DNA of 26,227 bases from an uncultured Oscillospiraceae bacterium (GTDB lineage Bacteria > Bacillota > Clostridia > Oscillospirales > Acutalibacteraceae), in the NCBI GenBank assembly GCA_900553525.1, contig USDZ01000005.1, positions 1-26,227 on the forward strand, in the 5' to 3' direction. A program made the translations under genes and the position numbers. The notes beneath the pieces are model-generated. The model did no database searches. It saw nothing but the letters and a program-made list of their open reading frames with translations, and was not told where the DNA came from. Positions 7,462 to 14,408 of the stretch are shown in pieces (within the stretch, counting starts at the first letter, position 1; each line of letters begins with the position of its first letter).

Positions 7462-10400
7462 ATGGCCAAACACGCGCGACATGCGCCTTTTCCAAAAAAA
7501 TGGATTATCGGCTCGGCGGTCTCAGCCGGAACCGTCTTGATCATTGTGCTGGCCGTCCTGCTGGTGCATAATGGGGTGCTGGAGACGCTGATGGGAGTAT
7601 TCCACCGTCCCGCTACGTCGGATATCTCTGAGGAGCCGGCCTCTTCCGGAACGGTGGGAGAAGACCCCGTTTCGGCGGAACCCGAACCTGAACCGGATCC
7701 GGTTTACGTTTATCCTATCGAGATGCGAGGCGCCTTTTTGTCGGCGGGAACCGATTACTGGACCTCGGAAAAAGATACGGTTCAAACCGTGAAAGAGCAG
7801 ATTGATACGGCGTTAGCCTCTCTGCTGGAGTGGAATTTCAATACGGTGTTCGTTCCTCTGTCAAAGGGAGAGAAAGCGCTGTATGCCTCGCGGGTTTTGG
7901 ATACCGATTCCTTACAGGATGAAGACGGAGGCACATTTGACCTTCTCTCCTATATTCTGACCTCTGCGAAGGCGAAGGGCCTGTATGTGTATGGGGTGTT
8001 TGATTTTCATATGTCGGACGAGTCCTATTGGGATCCGACGGTAGCGGCGGATGCGGAGAAAATGATATCGATGGTGGAGGAGGCGGCGCCGCTCTACAGT
8101 TTTGATGGATATCTGCTGGGCAATGTCAGTATGGCGGGGGGGACCACGGGCAATGCTGAGGCTTTTGCCGCTCAAACGACTTTTGACAATATAGATGCCT
8201 TTACAGCAGACGCTATCACCAGCGTGGTCAAACGCGCGGTCGCCGCCATACACACGGCTAACCGCAATTTCTATACCGGTCTTCTCTCCCGTGGCATATG
8301 GGCGCACAAGTCGGTCGATGAAAGGGGCTCCGAAACCGCCAGTTATTATGAGGAAATGACCGATGGACATGCCGACACCCTTTCCTGGATTGAAGAAGGG
8401 CTCTTTAATTTTGTAATGGTAAAAGACTTTACATCTACCACCCATCGTACGGCGACTTTTGGCGCGGTCCTGAACTGGTGGTCTGCTCTGTGTGAGAGAA
8501 CCGGAACCCCATTGTATATTTCCCATGCCGCCTCCAAAGTCGGCGGGCAGGAGAGGGGATGGGATTCACCGAGCCAGCTATCCGAACAGCTTCTCGCCTG
8601 CCGCGCGGCGGCGGCCTGGAAAGGGAGCGTATACGATTCGGTGGCGGCGCTTCGTGCCGATCCCTCCGGTAGTACGACGGCGCTGATGAAGGCTTATAGC
8701 GGCACGATATTATCTGAATATATCTCTGACACCTTAAAGGTCACGGCCCCGTCCAAAGTTACCTATACCACCAATGAGTCAGGGGTCTCCTTCCAAGGCA
8801 GTGCCGATCCGAATTTCCCGTTGACCATCAATGGGGAAACGGTGGCGTTGTCGGAACACGGCTTTTTTTCCTGTGATTACACCCTGACACCAGGCTTGAA
8901 TACGTTTGAGCTTTCTCACAAGGGTACAACCGTGACCTATAAAGTGACCTACAAAGTGGTGGTGCTGCAAAGTATGACGCCCACATCGGATATGGCGTTT
9001 GATGGCGGCGGCAGTATCATCATCAACGCGGTGGCCCGCAAGGGGGCGACGGTCACGGCGTCCGTGGGCGGCACTGCTGTAAAGATGGTTGAGGCGCCGG
9101 TTAAGGACGACGAGTCGAGCGGTGAGGACTCGGCCTTCACCAACTATTCGGGGGAATTCGATCTGCCTGCCGGAATCCGTGGGCAGACGCAGAACCTGGG
9201 TGCGGTGAAGGTGACGGCTACTTATAACGGTCTGACCGAAAGTAAAACCGGGGGTTCTATCATCGTCAATGCCCTGCCTGATGACGGCTCTTCTCTGCCG
9301 GACATCGACTTGCCAGGGACTCTCGACGGTCTCCAAACGTTGTCTCCGACGCTGGGACAAGGCGGAAAAGTAACCAGCGGCCAGGTGGCGATCATTACGG
9401 CGGAGTATGCGGAGACCTTTCTCGGCACCACCACCGACGATTATTCCCGTTCTTACAATTCCCAGTTACCCAAGGGAACCACCGATTGTTATGTCAAAAC
9501 CGTATACGATACTGGGAACACCGGCTACTCCTATTATCTTTTTGCCTCCGGACGTCGTGTCTATCAAAAAGACGCGCAACTGTTCGCCGCTGAGGACTTT
9601 CATGCCAATGCCCTGGGAACGCCGTCGGTTTCGATCGGAAAAAGCCATACTATGCTGACTGTCAGCCCCCAGTGGCGCATCCCGTATAATATCAAGCTGT
9701 CGCCTCAGCAATACCGGAACGACTCCACGACCAGTCAGCCCAATTATTCGGTCAATTCCACCGGCCTGACGGCGGAATATGTGGATATCACCTTCTATTA
9801 TGTTTCTTCCGTGGACGAGGCTCCGGATTTTTCGGACAGTCCTCTGATCCGTTCGGCCGAGTGGATCCAGGAGGGGGACACCGCCTGGACCCTGCGGATG
9901 TATTTACGGAACAAAGGCGCGTTTTACGGTTTTTCGGAGGTGTGGGACAACGAAGGAAACCTTCATCTTTCCTTCCTGAACCCGGCGGATATCGCCTCCA
10001 ATTCCTCCGCCAAGCCGCTGGAAGGGGTCTATATCCTGCTGGATCCAGGCCATGGCGGTCCCTGGGAAAAACCCGCTGAGGCAAAGCTCAACCTCAACTA
10101 TGCCAATACTCTGCGCAACAAGCTCCAGGCTTTAGGGGCGACAGTGGATATGACCCGAACCGAGGATGTGATTCTCGAACTTACCGATCGTCCCACGTTG
10201 GCGCATAACCGTGGGTATCATCTGCTCATCAGCATTCATATGGACGCCGCCAGCAACAGCAAGGCCACCGGCGCATCGGTACATTATTACAGCGAGTACG
10301 GATACGAAGCCGGCCAGAAGCTGTATGACCGGATCCACGCTGCCGAAACCCAATACGGTGTGGGGACAACGGCGGCAGGGACCCCCCGGGCCGAACCTGT

Positions 10401-10662
10401 CCGCTGGGGAACCCTGTATATCACCCGAATGATTCACGATATGCCCGCCGTCTTGATTGAATGTGGTTTTCAAACCAACACAACCGATATGGAATGCCTC
10501 ATTCTGCCGGAATATCAGGACAAACTGATGCAGGCGGTGACGGACGGCGTGATCGATTACTTCAATAGCATGCCCGCTAACAGCGGCGCACGTAGTGCGT
10601 CCGTTCCAGTTGCGGCAACTCCTGTGGCGGCGGCTGCCCCAGTTGTCCGCCGGGAGGATTGA
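7462..10662 (+). CDS. Membrane-anchored degenerate GHL10-like domain fused to N-acetylmuramoyl-L-alanine amidase (Amidase_3)
   Basis: 1066 residues from ATG 7462 (AGGTG about 6 bases upstream; the longer frame overlaps the previous gene and starts with non-protein-like sequence). Parts in order: membrane anchor (14-37); Glu/Pro linker (about 50-78); GHL10-like domain (about 82-430) beginning PIEMRGAFLSAGTDY, in which the acidic DD of the family is replaced by G220-N221; Ig-like beta regions (about 430-610); an AMIN-like beta region just before the catalytic part (about 730-850); Amidase_3 (about 855-1035) with zinc ligands H864 in DPGHGG, E873 and H926 in ISIHMD, and catalytic E1000 in LIECGF; then an Ala/Val/Pro tail. 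The amidase cuts the lactyl-peptide bond of peptidoglycan, outside the membrane. The loop between H864 and E873 is unusually short. The gene is probably co-transcribed with the upstream GHL10 gene and is closed by a strong terminator. Confidence 0.9.
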   Translation: MAKHARHAPFPKKWIIGSAVSAGTVLIIVLAVLLVHNGVLETLMGVFHRPATSDISEEPASSGTVGEDPVSAEPEPEPDPVYVYPIEMRGAFLSAGTDYWTSEKDTVQTVKEQIDTALASLLEWNFNTVFVPLSKGEKALYASRVLDTDSLQDEDGGTFDLLSYILTSAKAKGLYVYGVFDFHMSDESYWDPTVAADAEKMISMVEEAAPLYSFDGYLLGNVSMAGGTTGNAEAFAAQTTFDNIDAFTADAITSVVKRAVAAIHTANRNFYTGLLSRGIWAHKSVDERGSETASYYEEMTDGHADTLSWIEEGLFNFVMVKDFTSTTHRTATFGAVLNWWSALCERTGTPLYISHAASKVGGQERGWDSPSQLSEQLLACRAAAAWKGSVYDSVAALRADPSGSTTALMKAYSGTILSEYISDTLKVTAPSKVTYTTNESGVSFQGSADPNFPLTINGETVALSEHGFFSCDYTLTPGLNTFELSHKGTTVTYKVTYKVVVLQSMTPTSDMAFDGGGSIIINAVARKGATVTASVGGTAVKMVEAPVKDDESSGEDSAFTNYSGEFDLPAGIRGQTQNLGAVKVTATYNGLTESKTGGSIIVNALPDDGSSLPDIDLPGTLDGLQTLSPTLGQGGKVTSGQVAIITAEYAETFLGTTTDDYSRSYNSQLPKGTTDCYVKTVYDTGNTGYSYYLFASGRRVYQKDAQLFAAEDFHANALGTPSVSIGKSHTMLTVSPQWRIPYNIKLSPQQYRNDSTTSQPNYSVNSTGLTAEYVDITFYYVSSVDEAPDFSDSPLIRSAEWIQEGDTAWTLRMYLRNKGAFYGFSEVWDNEGNLHLSFLNPADIASNSSAKPLEGVYILLDPGHGGPWEKPAEAKLNLNYANTLRNKLQALGATVDMTRTEDVILELTDRPTLAHNRGYHLLISIHMDAASNSKATGASVHYYSEYGYEAGQKLYDRIHAAETQYGVGTTAAGTPRAEPVRWGTLYITRMIHDMPAVLIECGFQTNTTDMECLILPEYQDKLMQAVTDGVIDYFNSMPANSGARSASVPVAATPVAAAAPVVRRED

Positions 10663-10672
10663 GATGTCGGTT

Positions 10673-10711
10673 TCTCCGGCCCATCTTCAAATGGATGGGC
10701 CGGAGATTTTT
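10673..10711 (+). terminator. Terminator after the amidase gene
   Basis: Perfect 13-bp arms TCTCCGGCCCATC (10673-10685) and GATGGGCCGGAGA (10694-10706), 8-base loop, then TTTTTG. Confidence 0.95.
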
Positions 10712-10726
10712 GAAAAGAAAACGGCT

Positions 10727-10754
10727 TTGTTTTTTTGAACGGATATGCTATAAT
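10727..10754 (+). promoter_or_regulatory. rlmB operon promoter
   Basis: Extended -10 TGCTATAAT (TATAAT 10749-10754) with a weak -35 TTGTTT (10727-10732, 16-base spacer). The leader to the rlmB start is about 105 bases. Confidence 0.55.
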
Positions 10755-10867
10755 AAACCCAACTTATTCCGGCCAGACGTAGAGTGGATATACGGTTTGA
10801 TGGATGTAGGCGGCCGGATGCCCGATTTCGTTCGACAAATTTTTCCGAATACTGGGGTTGGAGTATC

Positions 10868-11662
10868 ATGAATCGACCGGACGGCAACCGTTTTATATGG
10901 GAAGAAAGCGGCCGGCCGGCCGACCGGGATGTGGTGACCGGCCGCAATGCGGTTCAAGAGGCTCTGAAAGCCGGCCGGAATCTGGATCACGTCCTGGTGG
11001 CGAAGGGGGAGCGGAGCGGAAGCATCGTTCCGATTCTCGCTCTTTGCCGCGAACGCGGCATTCCGGTCAAAGAGACAAATCCCCGCAAACTGGATCAGCT
11101 TTGCGGCCCGCATCATCAGGGCATCGCCGCCGTTTCTGCCTGTAAAGAATACGCGTCGTTGGACAATTTGTTTTTGGCCGCAGAAAAAGCTGGAGAGCCG
11201 CCTTTTTTCGTGATCTGCGACGGGATCGAAGATCCGCATAACCTTGGGGCCATTCTCCGCAGTGCCGAGGCAACCGGCGTTCATGGGGTGATCGTGCCGA
11301 AGCGGCACGGCGCAGGGCTGACCTCGGCGGTGTACAAAGCGTCGGCCGGTGCGGTGGAATACGTGCCGGTGGCCCGGGTGGCCAATATCACCCAGACAAT
11401 CAAAGAAATACAAAAACGGGGCGTATGGGTTTATGGCCTGGATATGGGCGGTGAAACCTGGTGTTCTGCGGATCTGAGCGGCGCTACAGCCTTGGTGGTG
11501 GGTTCGGAAGGCAGGGGAATCAGCCGTTTGGTCAAGGATGCCTGTGATCTTTTGGTTTCGCTGCCGATGTCCGGGCACATCGGTTCGCTTAACGCCTCGG
11601 TCGCCTGCGGAGTTCTGTTGTACGAAGGACTGCGGCAGCGCCGCAATTGGACGGCCCGATGA
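10868..11662 (+). CDS. rlmB: 23S rRNA 2'-O-ribose methyltransferase RlmB/TrmH family (SpoU)
   Basis: 264 residues, normal for the TrmH group that includes RlmB (Gm2251 of 23S rRNA). The N-terminal substrate-binding domain (about 20-92) has VVTGRNAVQEALKAGR and HHQGIAAV. The SPOUT catalytic domain (about 108-260) has motif 1 CDGIEDPHNLGAILRSAEATG, motif 2 VVGSEGRGIS and motif 3 LPMSGHIGSLNASVACGVLLYE, which form the knotted SAM site. The start is ATG 10868, preceded by TTGGAG; the frame continues upstream without a ribosome binding site. Assignment to RlmB rather than another tRNA/rRNA target of the same family is by similarity only. The next gene begins 25 bases downstream with no terminator between, so the two are probably one transcript. 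Confidence 0.9.
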   Translation: MNRPDGNRFIWEESGRPADRDVVTGRNAVQEALKAGRNLDHVLVAKGERSGSIVPILALCRERGIPVKETNPRKLDQLCGPHHQGIAAVSACKEYASLDNLFLAAEKAGEPPFFVICDGIEDPHNLGAILRSAEATGVHGVIVPKRHGAGLTSAVYKASAGAVEYVPVARVANITQTIKEIQKRGVWVYGLDMGGETWCSADLSGATALVVGSEGRGISRLVKDACDLLVSLPMSGHIGSLNASVACGVLLYEGLRQRRNWTAR

Positions 11663-11687
11663 TCCAGAAAAGAGCGTGGGGGTTTGT

Positions 11688-14183
11688 ATGGACAGGAAAG
11701 AACAAAAGCCGGCATATGATATTGATGAGATCCTGGAAGAGGCGCGCCGGATGAAAAACAGCGCGGCAGCCAGATCGGCTGTACCTGCTCATACGGACAC
11801 TTCGTCCGTCTCTGCGTCCTCGGATATTCCCTATTCGCCTCGTATCCAACCGTTGTACAAAGAGGAGCCAAAAGAGGCCGGGCGAACAGAGGCACAACGC
11901 GATCTATTGGCTCATAAGGAAAGAAGCCAAGGTGTTGAGCGGGGGGGAAATACACCGGTGCGCCGGCAGGCTGCGGCGGTGCCTTCCGGCACCAAACTCG
12001 AAGATGAAGACGATGTTCGAGTTTATGAACCCCCTGTGAAGGTTCATTATCCAGAGGGTATCCACCAAAAGGAAAGCTCTGTGTCGGCTGTTGAGCAGCC
12101 TCCTAAGGTGGTGGTGGGGCCGGTTGTGCATCCGGTCCCGCCGATGCCGAAAGCCGCGCGTTCCCGTTCCCTATCAGCTGAGGACACTTCCCGCACGCGA
12201 GTGATACCGGCGGCATCCTCTCTTTCTGAACCGCAGGAGAACCCGCTCGAAGAGGGGCAGATGCATCTCGACGAGCTGGTGGATGAGGAGAGGACACCGG
12301 ATGGTGAAGACGATTTGGAAGCGCGCCTTTCCAAAGTCAGACGGGAAAAAATGGAGCATTTTAATCGCCAAAGGCTAAAGGAATCCGGATTCAAACTCGC
12401 TGGCGAGGAAGAAGACAACGATCCCTCTGAAGAAGCCGAGGAATATGAAGAAATCGAACTGGAGGATTATACCAGCTACGCAGATACTGAGGCGGTGCAG
12501 AGCGAATTGTCTTATCGCCGCAGAACCGGCTGGATTGTCCTGGCGCTGACCGGTGTACTCGAAGGGGTGTTGCTGTGGCTGACGGTGATGACCTTTATCA
12601 CCCCCGTTCCGCCCATTGATCCGACTTGGTTTTTATCCATTCATCTGTTTGTTTTAGGTGTGATGCTGGTACTCAACCACCGCATGGTAGGCGGAGGGAT
12701 TGCGGGACTGTTCCGGCTGAAAGCTGATGCGGACAGTGCGGTGTCTATCGCTTCGTTGGTTGCGTTCATTCACACCGCTTTGCAGTTTGCCGGTACCGAC
12801 GCTCTGGCCTCCGGAAATGTCCCGCTGATGACCGGTGTGGCGGGATTGGGCATACTACTCGGAGCCATAGGCAAACAAATGCGGATTTCGCGTATCTGCG
12901 ATAATTTTCGCTTTGTTTCACATCCGGGTGAGAAATATGCGGCTCGCTTGATCGAAGATCCCCATATGGCTGTGGAAATCGGCCGTCCGGCTGTCGCTAT
13001 GGGCGAACCAGAGGTGGTGTATTTCCGACGTTCGGGATTTTTGTCTCATTTTCTTGAGCATTCCTACGAATCGGACGTCTGTGACCGGGTGATGCGGGTC
13101 TTTGTTCCGCTGGCGGTTGCCGCTTCTGTGGTCACGGCCGGGATATATGCAGCGATGAATGGCGCATCCGCTTGGATGGAGGCGCTCACGCTGTTCTGTG
13201 GTATGGTTTGTTTGTCCGCCCCGGTGGCGGCGGTTACGGCGGCCAATCTTCCTCTTCTTCTCGCCGCGAAGAAAAGTCTCCGCTGGGGCGGGATGCTCTC
13301 GGGATGGAAAGCGGTGGAGGAGTTTGGTGATCCGCACGCTTTGGTAGTGGATGCCCTGGAACTTTTCCCGAGTGAAAGCGTTTTGTTGCATGGGATCAAA
13401 ACCTTTTCTGGAACACGGATCGACGAGGCGATTCTGGATGCCGCTTCGGTCGTTATCCGGGCTGGCGGACCCCTGTCGAGCGTGTTCCGCCGGGTGATCG
13501 AAGATAAGATCGGCATTCTTCAGGAAGCCGATGCCTTGGTTTATGAACAGGATATGGGACTGTCCGGTTGGGTGAATGGACGAAGGGTGTTGGTTGGCGC
13601 CCGCCGCCTGTTGGAGAATCATGGCGTAGATGTACCGTCCCGCGATTATGAGGGCCGCTATGCTAAAGATGGCCGGAAACTGGTCTATCTCTCCATCGGC
13701 GGGGTGTTGTCCGCTATGTTTGTTGTTAGCTATGTGGAAAATGAGGGGATGGCCCGTGCTCTACGTCATCTGACAAAGCGGGGGATCACCTTATTGGTGC
13801 GTACCTGTGACCCCAATGTGACAGAGGATCTCATTTGTTCGGTGTATGATCTTGACCCATATTATGTCGAGGTGCTTGGAGCAACAGCCGGCCGTTCGTA
13901 CAGCGGGCTTGTCAAGGGCAGTGAACCGGATGCCGAAGCGGTGTTGGCGTCCAACGGACGTCTGGAAGGTATGGCGGACTCCCTTGCACGCTGCAGCCGC
14001 CTGCGTACCGGCGCTGTTTTGGCGGTTGTGTTGCAGGTGATCGGTGGGGCGCTGGGTTTGGCTCTCGGCATCTATTTGGCTTTTCGTTCGGGACAGCCTT
14101 TTCCGCCGTTGTATTCCCTGGCCTATCTGTTGGTATGGTCGGTTTTGACGTGGATTTTTCCCATTCTCTTACGGAAAACTTGA
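11688..14183 (+). CDS. Degenerate P1B-type (heavy-metal) P-type ATPase-like membrane protein, probable pseudo-pump
   Basis: 831 residues. Residues 1-278 are a soluble, low-complexity, Pro/Ser/Glu-rich tail opening with a predicted helix (YDIDEILEEARRMKN) and ending in an acidic patch. Then come eight predicted membrane segments in the order of P1B ATPases: about 282-303, 314-333, 350-370, 378-398, 471-492, 498-526, 776-800, 807-828. Between TM4 and TM5 is a shortened actuator-like stretch (399-470) with no TGE. TM6 keeps P512 (SAPV) where pumps have CPC. The large loop (527-773) has VVDALELFP (D555) in place of DKTGT, the family-like GWVNGRRVLVGARRLLENHG and IGGVLSAMFVVSYVENEGMARAL, then RTCDP (706-709 region) in place of TGDN, and no GDGxND. 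Phosphorylation-driven transport is therefore unlikely. It follows rlmB by 25 bases. Start: ATG 11688 behind GTGGGGG. Function unknown. Confidence 0.75.
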   Translation: MDRKEQKPAYDIDEILEEARRMKNSAAARSAVPAHTDTSSVSASSDIPYSPRIQPLYKEEPKEAGRTEAQRDLLAHKERSQGVERGGNTPVRRQAAAVPSGTKLEDEDDVRVYEPPVKVHYPEGIHQKESSVSAVEQPPKVVVGPVVHPVPPMPKAARSRSLSAEDTSRTRVIPAASSLSEPQENPLEEGQMHLDELVDEERTPDGEDDLEARLSKVRREKMEHFNRQRLKESGFKLAGEEEDNDPSEEAEEYEEIELEDYTSYADTEAVQSELSYRRRTGWIVLALTGVLEGVLLWLTVMTFITPVPPIDPTWFLSIHLFVLGVMLVLNHRMVGGGIAGLFRLKADADSAVSIASLVAFIHTALQFAGTDALASGNVPLMTGVAGLGILLGAIGKQMRISRICDNFRFVSHPGEKYAARLIEDPHMAVEIGRPAVAMGEPEVVYFRRSGFLSHFLEHSYESDVCDRVMRVFVPLAVAASVVTAGIYAAMNGASAWMEALTLFCGMVCLSAPVAAVTAANLPLLLAAKKSLRWGGMLSGWKAVEEFGDPHALVVDALELFPSESVLLHGIKTFSGTRIDEAILDAASVVIRAGGPLSSVFRRVIEDKIGILQEADALVYEQDMGLSGWVNGRRVLVGARRLLENHGVDVPSRDYEGRYAKDGRKLVYLSIGGVLSAMFVVSYVENEGMARALRHLTKRGITLLVRTCDPNVTEDLICSVYDLDPYYVEVLGATAGRSYSGLVKGSEPDAEAVLASNGRLEGMADSLARCSRLRTGAVLAVVLQVIGGALGLALGIYLAFRSGQPFPPLYSLAYLLVWSVLTWIFPILLRKT

Positions 14184-14213
14184 TGATCCGACTAGGGTTT
14201 GTACATAACTGCC

Positions 14214-14254
14214 AAAATCCTCCTTTATGCTTGGTGCAGAGGAGGATTTTTTTT
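14214..14254 (+). terminator. Terminator after the pseudo-pump gene
   Basis: Perfect 11-bp arms AAAATCCTCCT (14214-14224) and AGGAGGATTTT (14240-14250), 15-base loop, T-run to 14254. Confidence 0.9.
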
Positions 14255-14272
14255 GCTGTTCATATTTTTTTA

Positions 14273-14301
14273 TTGAATTCCCCACGCTGATAGGTTATAA
14301 T
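14273..14301 (+). promoter_or_regulatory. Promoter of the EF-G paralogue
   Basis: TTGAAT (14273-14278), 17-base spacer, TATAAT (14296-14301). A second TATAAT at 14337-14342 has no good -35. The leader is about 100 bases. Confidence 0.8.
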
Positions 14302-14408
14302 TATCAAAGCATACAAGTTGTTTGGTTTGCATTTTGTATAATTTAGCACATGTTGCGTCGTTTTTCGTTGAAATGAGGCTTCATGCATAGGAAAGGGGAG
14401 TCCAAACA

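Noticed and set aside
10908..10945. Inverted repeat GCGGCCGG/CCGGCCGC in the first codons of rlmB
   Set aside because: It is made of GC-rich codons in a coding region; no reason to call it regulatory.
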